DNA from: Porodaedalea pini
Lineage: Eukaryota; Basidiomycota; Agaricomycetes; Hymenochaetales; Hymenochaetaceae
DNA: 64,000 bases
NCBI GenBank assembly: GCA_002794775.1
Contig: NBAY01000030.1
Coordinates: 482,077 to 546,076, forward strand
Direction: 5' to 3'
Of the stretch, positions 31,974 through 42,861 are shown one piece after another. Made by a program: the position numbers and the translations under genes. Positions within the stretch are counted from its first letter, which is position 1; each line of letters starts with the position of its first letter. A model generated the notes under the pieces. It saw nothing but the letters and a program-made list of their open reading frames with translations, did no database searches and was not told where the DNA came from.

Positions 31974-34900
31974 GTGGATACCAAACTAGAAATCCGAGTC
32001 GAGATGCATCTGTTATTTATCGAGTTACACTTCGAAACACTTTCAAAAACCCAAAACAAAACAACCAAAAAAACAAAAACAAAAACAAGACCACCAGCCG
32101 AAGCCCCAATCTCATCCCTCAGCTCTCTTTTCTTTGCTGCTCATAATATCCTTGCATCCAAAATACCTGACACACTCTGTCTGGTGTACAAAAAGGTAGC
32201 CAACCAAGTCTTCCCAGTAGCTACTATGCTCCCAGAACACCACCAAATTATCAGGCACACGCATCCGGACCCAATGGCAACCCTCCCGGAGTTGCCTACA
32301 CACCCCCCACCATTCGTACCAGGCATGCGGTTCACCCAGGAAAGGCATGATGAACTAAAAGTTGACCCGGAAGGGTTCCTCACCCCCTCCAAATGAGCAC
32401 TTGTGTATGAACTAATTCTATGTCAGGAAGGAGCTTTTGCGTGGGAAGAGAGTGAGAAAGGGTCGATGAACTCTGAATACTTCCCACCAATAATCATCCC
32501 AACGGTAGAACACATCCCGTGGAAGCTCAAAAACATCCCGATTCCCCCGGCAATCTTCAATCAGGTTGTTTCCATCATCAAAGACAAAATTGCAGGCGGA
32601 ATCTATGAACCATCAAACTCGTCCTACTGATCCTGATGGTTCTGCGTTATGAAGAAAGACAAGACATCACTCCAACTAGTTCACAACCTGCAGCCCCTCA
32701 ATGCCATGTCCATCCAAGATCTGGCAGTACCACCAATGGTAGATCATTTGGTGGAGTCATTCGCCGGGCAAGCCATCTATACTACTTTGGACCTAATCGG
32801 GGCATTTGACCAGCGAATGATTGACGAACGGTCTCGGGACCTCACTACGTTCCAGTCACCACTTGGGATGTATCGATTAACCAGAATCCTGATGGGCTAC
32901 ACCAACTCACAACAAATCATGCATAACGATGTCACCTTCATTCTCCAAGATGAGATCCCACATGTCACGCTCCCATTCATCGACGACATCCTGATCAAAG
33001 GTGGAACGACGCGGTATCTGCTAGACAACAGGGGATATGAAACAATCCCGGAAAACCTGGACATCCAACGATTTGTATGGGAACACCTTCAGGATGTGAA
33101 CAGAGTCATCCAACGCCTCTGAGTAGTCGGCCTCACACTGTCTGGAAAGAAAGTGTTTGTGGTCGAACCCATGGGTGTGATCGTCGGGCACATCTGCACC
33201 ATGGAAGGACAGATTCTGGATACTGGACGTGTACAAAAAATCAAAGACTGGCCAGCATGCCTAAATGTATTGGAAATCAGGCAGTTCCTTGGCACTGTCG
33301 GGGTCATCCATATCTTTATTCGGAACTTTGCAAGAAGAGCAGACCCACTGGTACAACTCACTTGGAAAGGCATCGAGTACAACTTCAGACAACCACAGAT
33401 AACTGCAATGGATGACCTGAAGGAAGCAGTTGTTAACTCCCCAACAATAAAACCCTTGGACTATGCATGCAGACAACCGATTATCCTATGTGTAGACTCC
33501 TCTAACACCGGGTACGGGTGTATCATCATCCAACTCAGGCCAAACAAAGAATGCTTCGTCTCCCGGTTCATGAGCGGGGTATGGAATGAACGCGAGCAAA
33601 ACTACTCCCAACTGAAGGTCGAACTATATGGGCTCTTTTGAGCACTCCAGGCTGCCCGAATATTCATCGCCGGATACAACAACCTGATTGTCGAGGTGGA
33701 TGCCAAATACATAAAAGGGATGATCAACAACCCGGACATGCAACCAAATGCAACCATCAACTGATGGATCACAGGGATCCTCCTGTTCACCTTCGAACTG
33801 ACACATGTCTCGGCCACCATTCACAAAGGACCCGATGGCCTGTCCCATCAATGGCAAGCACCAAAAGACCCCCTGGAAGAAGATGAGGATGAACGAGAGC
33901 AATGGATAGACAATGCTCATTGTTTCCTCCTATGCCTAACTATGCCAACAATCTCGGATGAGGAACCAATCCCGCAATCCCAAAACACCCAGGGTCAAGA
34001 AGAACACCTTGGAAGCTACTGTACGTTTTTGGAAGCCAATGAACCAAGGGCACCGGAGCATCTCTCAGTGAGCCAAGTACACCAGTTTGTATGGAATGCC
34101 ACTAAATTCTTCATTCAGGATCACCAATTATGGCAGTATGCAGAAGGAGGCATGCATCAACAGGTACTGAACCCCGAGAAGTGGCAACAGATCATCTGAA
34201 GTGTGCATGACGATCTCAGACATAAAGGCTTCTTCTCCGTCCGAGCCCGAGTATGGGACCAATTCTGGTGGCTGGCCATGGATGAAGATATCAAGTGGTA
34301 TCTAAAAACATGCCACGAATGCCAACACTGGCAGTACAAATACCTATGAATACTGCCCACAATCACCACACCGGCTGCATTATTTAGTCAGGCGCACATT
34401 GACATCATGCACATGCTGCAAGCCGGTGGGTACCAATACATTATCTAAGCCTGATGCTCTCTTACAGCATGGCCTGAGTTCAAACTACTCAAATTGGAAA
34501 ATGCCAACGCAATCATGACTTTCCTGTTCAAAGAAATCATATGCCGGTGGGGTATCCCTACTATTGTATTGGACAATGCGCCAAGCATGATTGCAGCAGT
34601 GGACCGACTGAAGAAGCGATACAGAGTGGAACACGTTCGGATATCCCCCTACAACTCACAAGCCAATGGAATGGTAGAATGATGACACCAGGATGTCCGG
34701 GAGGCCATCATGAAAATGTGCCGGGGGGAGGAGTCCCGCTGGCACACAGTCGCAGCATACACCTTCTGGGCAGAATGAATCACCACCCTCAAAACAACTG
34801 GCCGATCCCCCTACTACATGGTACACGGTTGTGAACCGATCCTCCCGATGGACCTAGCAGAAGCCACATACATCTCACCTGACTTGGAAGGACCAATGAC

Positions 34901-35519
34901 AACTCTGGAACTACTGGCAGCAAGAGGAGAGGCACTCAAAAGACGAGTGCTAGACCTATCTACCTACCACCATGAGGTAGTTGCCTCTTGGGAAATCAGG
35001 ATCGAACAATTCAGGCAAAAATACCGACAAACAATCACCAACCATAAATTCAAGACGGGAGACTTGGTAGTTGCCTGGAACTCCCGAGCCAGGATGGAAT
35101 TAAGTGGGAAAACAAAAGAACAATACTCCAGTCCATTTTTCATCATTTGGCAAACACGGGGAGGATCATACATGCTTGCTGAAATGGATGGAACCATCCT
35201 GAAATCCCGCTTCGGTGCAGCACAAGTAATACCATACCACCTGAGGTCCCAGATCGAAATCCCACCGACGCTCTTCACCTCAGAACCAGAAGAGGTGTTA
35301 AACCAGCTTGCTGATGAAAGCAACTCAGATGAGTTGGACAAAGAAGAGACCGGAGGTGCCAAAACGGAAACATCAGATAGCTCTGAGGTAGGATGGAACA
35401 AGGTCCACTGGGAACAGGTACATTCCCAGCCTGAAACAGAAGCATTTGATAGAACACCAGGGAGTCCAGCAGATGCTTCATGCCATAATCAAGAAACCCT
35501 GACTGGAAACCGATGCTGA
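31974..35519 (+). pseudogene. Element G reverse transcriptase, RNase H, integrase
   Basis: One frame broken by many stops. RT keeps FIDD (32,976-32,987) and AFDQRMIDERSRDLTTFQ. RNase H has CVDSSNTGYG. Integrase has the zinc site (DDLRHKG, CHECQ), HIDIMH, LDNAPSM for the second Asp block, SPYNSQANGMVE, and a C-terminal region FKTGDLVVAWNSR without chromodomain. Several stops replace Arg or Trp seen in F (SSY-stop-S-stop-WFC versus SSYRSRWFC), in line with CGA to TGA. It is inactive. Confidence 0.87.
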
Positions 35520-36239
35520 ACTACTGGACTAAGCCCTCGAACTGACAAACCGTCATATATCATCGGACCAGAAACCGCCCTGACCAACACCAGACTAGCG
35601 GCATACCCACATGGACCATCAACACTCAACAAACTCAAATAAAGATCTGCCCCAGTTCATGACCCAGAACAAGCATGCCAATCCAGAAGCAATCCGGGCC
35701 AAAATAGATCCATCAGAAGCACACACTCTAAACTGTCGATCCCTCAAAAGGGACCACCACCACACACCATCTCAGCCAATCGGAGATTGAAAAAAAAAAA
35801 AAAAGGGGGGGGGGGAGGGGGGAGGTGCCAGAAAAATGCTCAAACTCTACCTCACCTGCCGCCTGCCGAGGAGCCGCTTGACTTCACCACTACTGAAACA
35901 ACCTCACCGAGAGGACACTGAAACAAAAGAATCACACGCCGCCACCCGACTGAGCCGCCTGATCAAAAACCACACTGTCCACCACTGGACCGTTCAATTC
36001 AACCCCAACCCTGACCATTGCTGGAAGGAAAACCAAAACTTCCTTCCAGAACATCTACCAAAGAAACCCCAATAAAAATACCTGACAAGACTAATTGCAA
36101 ACAAGCCATACTACCGAAACACATGCTCCCGAACCACCAACCTGGTTCATAATATAGGCCCGGTGAAAAACACGCAGCACCCGATGCTCACACCAATGAC
36201 AATGCCCAGACCAAGCACGCCTGAGCCCTCCCATTTTCC
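35520..36239 (+). other. G region between integrase and the 3' ORF, with a purine tract
   Basis: No gene is seen. At 35,790-35,825 there is an uninterrupted 36-nt purine tract (15 A, then G blocks), far from any LTR. It may be a simple slippage expansion or a former polypurine tract. Confidence 0.5.
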
Positions 36240-37394
36240 ATGACATTTAAAAAACCCATGAATTCCCTCAGAAAAGGGGAGGAAAAAGACAAACCCGGAC
36301 TATCTGCTACAATGGCCGACAACAACGCTGACTTCGTTGATGAAGGATATGCTACCCTCCTGCACCAGCCCACCGATGCACCCGACTCTGATGAGGAAGT
36401 TGAACCAAATGATAGAACGGTCCACTCCAGGTTCACTACCCTGGAGCCCTGGTTCTCCAGCGACCTCACAATCGGCCTCTACCTCTGCTCAGTTATCTTC
36501 TCGTTTGTCGACCTGGATGGTGATGACAACCTACTGATCTGCCAGATCTTCGACCTGGATGGCGATGACAACCTACTGATCTGCCAGATCTTTGACCTGG
36601 ATGGCGATGATGACCTACTGATCTGCCAGATCTTCGACCACGCATCTCCAGCAGACCAGGCTCACCTGTCTACCCTACCTGCCCTTGCTAGTGGAGACTT
36701 CATCGAGTTCGCTATTGCAGCCAGAACCAAATACCTCCACTTTGGTGACCTGGACACTGCAAACTATCAGATCAAGCTAGAACAAGCCTGGACACTGGTG
36801 TTTTCCCAGCCCAATGGAATGGAGGTGGCACAGATAGCTCGAGCCATCTTCTGAGCGAGTATCGCACTATCTCTCTCCTTCCTTCACCCGTCGGTTGCAC
36901 TCACATGCATGATCCGAGAGGCCGAGCGCACCTATCTCACCAACTGGGTAGCCATGCTCAAACACCATATTGCCGGACACATTCAGACCCTCCTCGCTCA
37001 GAATGCAGAAATCCAACAGTTTGACAATGTCCAGGCTGACATGCTATCCTGTCGCACACAGGACACCAACAGGGTCACCGAGCTCGAGCGTCAGCTCACC
37101 CTGATTACCGACATGGTGGCACAGCACGACCTCCGAGCGTCAGCGGCCGAACTACAATGTGACACCGAGGTCCACCATGTCCAAATGCAGACAGTCCAGG
37201 CAGACCATGCCCTGGACCTTTTGGCAGTCGCCAAGAAGGACCTAATGGAGGTGGAACACCAGGCCACCGAAGGAGAGGATGCCATCCTGAACCTCATCAC
37301 TGAGATCAATGAGCTCAACGCCCAGCTAAACAGTACCCAGAGCACACAGACAGCTACCATGAAAGTGTCCCTGAGCCCCTTCCACAGGGACTGA
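36240..37394 (+). pseudogene. Element G third ORF downstream of pol
   Basis: One frame of about 385 codons with a single TGA at 36,852-36,854, on the pol strand, between integrase and the polypurine tract. The first part is acidic (DSDEEVEPND) and contains three tandem DLDGDDNLLICQIF units. The second part is rich in heptad-like Leu/Val/Gln (VTELERQLTLITDMVAQ, LITEINELNAQLN), a likely coiled coil. There is no signal peptide or clear membrane segment, so it is not an obvious envelope gene. I do not recognise the family. Confidence 0.6.
36516..36641 (+). repeat. 42-bp tandem repeat, three units
   Basis: Three head-to-tail units starting GACCTGGATGG, each 14 codons (DLDGDDNLLICQIF), in frame within the G third ORF and differing by a few bases. 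Confidence 0.85.
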
Positions 37395-37505
37395 CACCAT
37401 TAGGTGGCTCCCAGCCCCACACACCCGGTCATGCACCCCGGCACCGATAACTCGTATAGGACAACCCCAACCAAAGCTGTGACTGAGGATGGTCACAATT
37501 TTGAG

Positions 37506-37520
37506 ACCCCGGGAGATGTA
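37506..37520 (+). promoter_or_regulatory. G polypurine tract fused to the F leader
   Basis: ACCCCGGGAGA followed by TGTA, the start expected for an A LTR, but the sequence then continues as the leader (TGGAGGG...). The leader contains TGTATGGAGGG at 45,805 (minus), so the LTR and primer-binding region appear to have been deleted between two TGTA tetramers. Confidence 0.65.
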
Positions 37521-38488
37521 TGGAGGGCGCCCTCACTAGCACACCCCCTCCGATGAACACATGCTCCGAGTCTCCAGTATGATATATCTATGTGCCTGCA
37601 CTCCCCCCCCAGAAGCGGCATCCATTACTCCCTCATCTCTCCCCATTATCCATCCCCAATCAGGCATCCAGGAAAACACACTCTGAAGGGACGAGCACCG
37701 AAGCGTCCCCCGAGCAAACGTCCGAGATGACTTGGGACCCCCGAATGCGGGTGCTGGTACCCACTACCTCGAATGTGGGGAACAAGGGTCTGGACGCGAA
37801 TCCATGACTACAAGGCCAGCGTGTTGTCTCAGGGGCTGAGCGTCCAGATGATTAAAGCACATCAGAAGAGGCCAAAGGACTAGGTGGACAAATACACGAT
37901 CTCGCTAGGAAGTATCTGCTCCCCTGACTCGGATGCGGGGTGACAAGACTGTATCTCGGCAGGACCGAGTGTGTGGTTCAGGATCAGTAGATTATGACTC
38001 GGTAGCCCCAATATGTATTTAGGAAAGACACCCATAGACAGAGAAGGGCAGTTCCCCTTTGGACCAGATTTATTGAGTGTGACCACACTGAGTCTGAACC
38101 AATAATCCGGAACCCTCCCAAACTATACTCAGACAAACCGACAACGTGCTTTGGACTAGCCCCCCTCACCCTCATCACACTCAGAATCCACTCGGACAGG
38201 GTGTGTTGCTCTCGGTCGACCACCGGTCCAATGCAGAGACATTCAGAGCATTCCTCTTTGTACTCGGTGTGCCTCTGTGCCGCTTCTGTGTACCAAAGTT
38301 GGTCTGTCTGTTGCCCCTCTTGCTTAAAGGAGATGCTTGCACCTTGTCCGAGGCGATTGGGGTCCTGCCTGCAGCATACTTCACTCGCAGCATGCACAGT
38401 TGCTCATTACCATATCGAAGAGTGTGCTATGGATTCGGATTCTGAGTCCATAGAGCGTTACCTTGATTTGGACTTAGAATAACTTAAC
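37521..38488 (+). other. Leader of element F (family A)
   Basis: Uninterrupted version of the A leader. 37,521-37,845 matches 45,472-45,810 (inverted), and 37,846-38,410 matches 27,770-28,335. It passes through GGGGCTGAGCGTCCAG, the site that is split in G by a solo LTR. Minus-strand frame 37,984-38,397 has 137 codons, as in G. The end, 38,411-38,488, is F-specific. Confidence 0.75.
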
Positions 38489-40783
38489 ATGTCATTCGAC
38501 TCCAGAGCACAGTCTCCCTTCTCATTAATCAGCTCATCCACAGTTCCATTGATGACCCCCTCTGCCCCTTTGACTGGCTCGTCACCGCTAACCAAGCTCG
38601 AGAGTGACAACCCAGACAATACCACTCAGCTCATCCTACCGGATCCCAGTTCATCCGTACTGGGACAGACATCTTCGCCTGTCGGTACATCATCAGTTCC
38701 ATCAAACTCAGTTAACACACAGGCTACACGGCCCTGGACATTGACCATGGTAGCACCGGTACAGCCAGTACCCCCAGTTAGAATCATGTCAAACCATCCT
38801 CCACGTCATGGAGCTAGAGACGCTCCCTTCTTTGATGGACAAAACCTGTTATACCTTCCTCAGTACTTCAAGGATATCAAATATATCATGACTGACTGCA
38901 ACTTCGACAACACGGCAAAGATCTGGTACATGAAGTATTATGCTTTGAGTTCTGTAGCTGAGCTGTGGGATACTGCTGATGGTGTCAGTACAGGAGCGAG
39001 CGATTGGATGAAAGCAAAGGAGGCAATTATATTGTTTTACCTGGCATTGGCACCCGGCATGCGCTTCACCCGGGAAGATCTCGACAGGCTCGTCAAAGGT
39101 TGGAAGAGTAAAGGAATACAGTCGAGGGAGGATTTCAGAGAGTATAAGAGAGAGTTCATGGTGAGGTCGAAGTATCTGGAACATAACTCAATCGTTTCAG
39201 CAGAGGAAGTGGCACGCACATCCGTTCAAGCCTTTACAGGGAAACTGAAGGACAGGTTGCAGCAACACCTAGAGACAAAGGAGCCTGACCCATCCCCAGG
39301 CAAACCATATATGATCAACTTGGTGATAAAGCATGCTAACTACATCCTGGCCGGTATGGTGTTTGATGACGTACCAATGACTCGAGCGCCCAACCCGATG
39401 AATCAGTCAAAGGTGAAGTCGGAAGAAGTAGATATTGGTACAGTGTGGGAAGTGGTCAAGAACATTCAGGTGCAGGTGCAGTCCCTCGGGCGAAGACCGC
39501 CGCCAGTGACGACGTCCCAGAGGAGTCCCGGGTGTGCGTTCTGTGGCGACATGAGCCACTACATTAGGTCATGCCCGAAGGTGCTGGAGTATATCCAGGC
39601 AGGCAAGTGTGTGAGGGATGCGAACGGGAAGGTGACGCTACCGAACAGAGGGTTCGTACCGAGCACGGCGGTGGGTAATAATTTAATGGAAAAGATAGAC
39701 TCGTTGCATCAGGAGACCAGTACGGCCTCGGTTAACCTCATAGAGGTGGCGACATCGACAACAACGGGCTCCGAAGTGTCGGAAGGTCCAGCGATGATGG
39801 CCGAAATTGCGGAGGAAGTATCGGACGAAGAGTTGGAAGTGGCGCAGTACGAAACGTTGTTGAACGAAGCGAAGAAGCGAGCATCGGCGGCGAAGAAAGC
39901 CAAGTTCGATGGAGTCGAGATACCGGTACGACCGAAACCCGGTCCAGCGAATGTACCGACGACCTCGAATGCGAAACCGAGTGTACCGAAGCCAGTGGGT
40001 AACCCGAACATTCCCCAGGAGAGCCGATCGATGACGAATTCGGGCGGGAACCAGCCACAGTTCCGGTACATCGCTCCAATCGAGGATCCGGCGACGGTTC
40101 AGAAGGTATTGTCGAGGACGTTAGACTCGGCGGTAACAGTCACACAGCGGGAGCTCCTCGCTCTGTCTTCGGATATGAGGCGGCAGATGAAGGAATTGAC
40201 AACAGCGAAGCGGTACGCGGTCGGTAACGTCAACCTCGTCGAGTCGGACCAGGAAGGGAGCGAAGTTGCGGAGTACCGAGCGGTACCGGAGTCGTTGGCT
40301 CCGGTTCTCTTAGAGTCGGGACCGGCGGCACACGATGTGCTTCCCATCCGCGTAATTAAGGTATTGATCGAGGATGCCATCGAAGCAGAAGCCATACTCG
40401 ATCAAGGGGCAGTGGTGTGCATCATTCGGGAAGACGTGTGGGAGAAGCTAGGAATTCATTTAGATCCGGATCACGCGATGACGCTCAAAGCCACAGACAC
40501 GGGGAAGTCGTTGACATTGGGAAGGATTCGAGACGCCAGATTCAGGGTAGCGGGTGTGGATTTGAAGTTGCAGGTTCAGGTGGTTTCGGTGGCGCCGTTC
40601 GAAGTATTGTTGGGGCGACCATTTTTCGCTCTTACCGAATGCGAAACGAAGGATTTCTTGTCGGGCGATCAGCATATAACCATCACGGATCCCCGAGATC
40701 GGAATCGTAGGAGCAAGGTGTCGACCGGTATCTGGGCGTTCTGGCGCGCTCTGGAATTGGGTTTTCACAAGTTGAGGAACTGA
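38489..40783 (+). CDS. gag: Element F gag-protease
   Basis: 764 intact codons from MSFDSRAQSPFS. Gag has FFDGQNLLYLPQYFKDI, a CCHC knuckle CAFCGDMSHYIRSC near 39,538-39,580, and an acidic/Lys linker. The C-terminus is retropepsin-like: AILDQGAVVCIIREDVWEK (active site Asp-Gln-Gly, near 40,396) and FEVLLGRPFF. From about 39,400 the base composition rises in CpG and GTACCG-type words. It ends at TGA 40,781-40,783, five codons after a G GGT TTT slip site. The frame is complete, unlike the rest of F. Confidence 0.88.
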   Translation: MSFDSRAQSPFSLISSSTVPLMTPSAPLTGSSPLTKLESDNPDNTTQLILPDPSSSVLGQTSSPVGTSSVPSNSVNTQATRPWTLTMVAPVQPVPPVRIMSNHPPRHGARDAPFFDGQNLLYLPQYFKDIKYIMTDCNFDNTAKIWYMKYYALSSVAELWDTADGVSTGASDWMKAKEAIILFYLALAPGMRFTREDLDRLVKGWKSKGIQSREDFREYKREFMVRSKYLEHNSIVSAEEVARTSVQAFTGKLKDRLQQHLETKEPDPSPGKPYMINLVIKHANYILAGMVFDDVPMTRAPNPMNQSKVKSEEVDIGTVWEVVKNIQVQVQSLGRRPPPVTTSQRSPGCAFCGDMSHYIRSCPKVLEYIQAGKCVRDANGKVTLPNRGFVPSTAVGNNLMEKIDSLHQETSTASVNLIEVATSTTTGSEVSEGPAMMAEIAEEVSDEELEVAQYETLLNEAKKRASAAKKAKFDGVEIPVRPKPGPANVPTTSNAKPSVPKPVGNPNIPQESRSMTNSGGNQPQFRYIAPIEDPATVQKVLSRTLDSAVTVTQRELLALSSDMRRQMKELTTAKRYAVGNVNLVESDQEGSEVAEYRAVPESLAPVLLESGPAAHDVLPIRVIKVLIEDAIEAEAILDQGAVVCIIREDVWEKLGIHLDPDHAMTLKATDTGKSLTLGRIRDARFRVAGVDLKLQVQVVSVAPFEVLLGRPFFALTECETKDFLSGDQHITITDPRDRNRRSKVSTGIWAFWRALELGFHKLRN
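40759..40765 (+). promoter_or_regulatory. -1 frameshift heptamer G GGT TTT (F)
   Basis: Gag codons TTG GGT TTT CAC AAG TTG AGG AAC TGA. The -1 frame (GGG TTT TCA CAA GTT GAG) is open through the gag stop and runs into RT with no stop. The motif and the five-codon distance to the stop are the same as in the B elements, although the families are unrelated in LTR and protein. Confidence 0.7.
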
Positions 40784-42861
40784 CGCAGCGGTGCCGGCGA
40801 GACGAGTGGAAACAGACAGTATGCGAGACGTGCCACGGAGTCGATCCGTCAGTACGCGTACCGAGCTCATGTACCGACGTTTTATCTTTGCATTTTAATG
40901 ACCCTGATTATTTATCTCGTCGTCCAACCCCTTCTCGAACCAAAATTAATTCTCAATTTGTTCAACCCGTTTACAGTTTTCAACAAATGTCCCCTAATGT
41001 TTTAAATCAATCCGATTCGACTATTTCCCGTTACGTTTCCCCAAGTTTTACCTTGAATACCCCAGCTCCGTTTATTTATTCGCAGAGATTGAATTTTCTT
41101 TTATCTCCTTGCACCGTTGCTTTGGACACTTCTTCGGACACTTTTGGTTTGGTGGTGTTGGATTCGACGGAGGATGAAGGAAGTGTGTTGGCGTACAAGC
41201 GGGTGGCGCAGAAGGTCCGTCCCGTACTGGGAGTGTTACCGGAGGAGTTCCGTATAGTTCGAAGGCGACATCCCGATCCGTTGGCTGACATGCCAAAGTT
41301 ACCGACGAAACCGGTACCGTTCGTACCGACGGGAAAGTTTACGCAGGAAAGGCTGGACGCGATGGATTTGGACCCAGGTGGATTTCTGTGGGACGAAGAG
41401 AAGAAGTTGGTGGTGAATCTGATCATGTTGCAGGAAGGGGCGTTTGCGTGGTCGGAGACGGAGAGAGGGACCTTAGATCCGACGTATTTCGATCCGGTAT
41501 GCATACCGACGGTGGCGCACGTACCGTGGGTGCGGAAGAACATACCGATCCCCCCTGGGATACTCGAAAAGACGCTAAACATACTCAGGGAGAAGATCGC
41601 TGCCGGAGTTATCGAACCGTCGAACTCGTCGTACCGCTCGAGGTGGTTTTGTGTGGTAAAGAAAGACGGAGCGTCCTTACGGTTCATTATCAACTTGCAG
41701 GATCTGAACGGAGTGACCATTCGAGACTCGGCCGTACCGCCGGACATCGAGACGCTAGTAGACGCGTGCAGCAGGCACGCGTGTTACACGGTACTGGATC
41801 TCGCTGTTGCTTTCGACCAGCGAATGCTCGACGAACGGTCCCGAGACTTAACGACGTTCCAGACCCCGCTCGGTACGTTTCGACTGAAGGTGTTACCGAT
41901 GGGATACACGAATTCGCTGCAGATTCTCCATGGAGACGTCACGTTTATTCTCAGCGACAAAATTCCTAAGGTGGCGCAGCCGTTCGCGGACAATGTAATT
42001 ACGCAAGGAGGGTTTACACAGTACGAGTGTACCGACGGAGGGTTCAAAACGATTCCTGAGAACCTGGGCATCCGCCGGTTCATCTACAAACACTTGTGCG
42101 ACGTAAATCGAGTGCTGCAGAGGATGAGGAAAGTGGGCAGTACATTTTCTGGGAAGAAATTCCAGGCGTGTACCAATTCGGCGATATTTTTGGGGAATAA
42201 ACTTACGTACCGAGGGCGCGAACCAGACGATTTGAAGGTTCAGAAGGTGCGGGATTGGCCCCCATGTCGAACGGTGATGGAAGTAAAGGGATTTCTCAGT
42301 ACGGTTGGTGTGTTGAGGGTGTTTATTAAGGACTTCGCGAAGAAAGCTAGACCATTGACCCATCTTACACGTAAAAACAACATATTTGATTGGGGACCAG
42401 AAGAGCAGGATTTGATGGACACATTGAAGGAAGCAGTTATCAACTGTCTGGCACTGTGCACGATTGACTACGGGTCAGACAGGGCAGTTATCTTAGCGGT
42501 GGATTCATCGATCATAGGAGTAGGGTGGACGTTAGGTCAGGATCACCTGGATGGTAGGAGAAGGATTAATCAGTTCAGGTCAATCAACTGGAACTCGGTT
42601 CAGGCAATGTACTCCCAGCTGAAGATCAAGTTGTTCGGGTTGTTTAGGGCATTGAGGGCAGTAAGGTTGTTTATTTACAGAATCAAGTTCCTGGTAGTCG
42701 AGATGGATGCAGCGTACGTCAAAGGGATGATTAACAATCTGGATTTACAGCTGAATGCCACAATAAATTGGTGGATTGCAGGAATTCTCCTTTTTGACTT
42801 CGAACTTCGCCATGTACCAGCTGCAGAATTTACATGTACCGATGGGCTATCAAGAAGGTGA
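40766..42861 (+). pseudogene. pol: Element F reverse transcriptase and RNase H
   Basis: Frame -1 to gag, open to TGA 42,859-42,861 (657 codons from the first usable start at 40,888, longer if entered by frameshift). RT contains IEPSNSSYRSRWFCV, LDLAVAFDQRMLDERSRDLTTFQ and MGYTNSLQILHGDVTF. The active site is FADN (41,983-41,994) where FXDD is expected; a single CpG transition GAC GAT to GAC AAT accounts for it. RNase H has AVDSSIIGVGW. It is long and open but catalytically dead as read. Confidence 0.87.
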
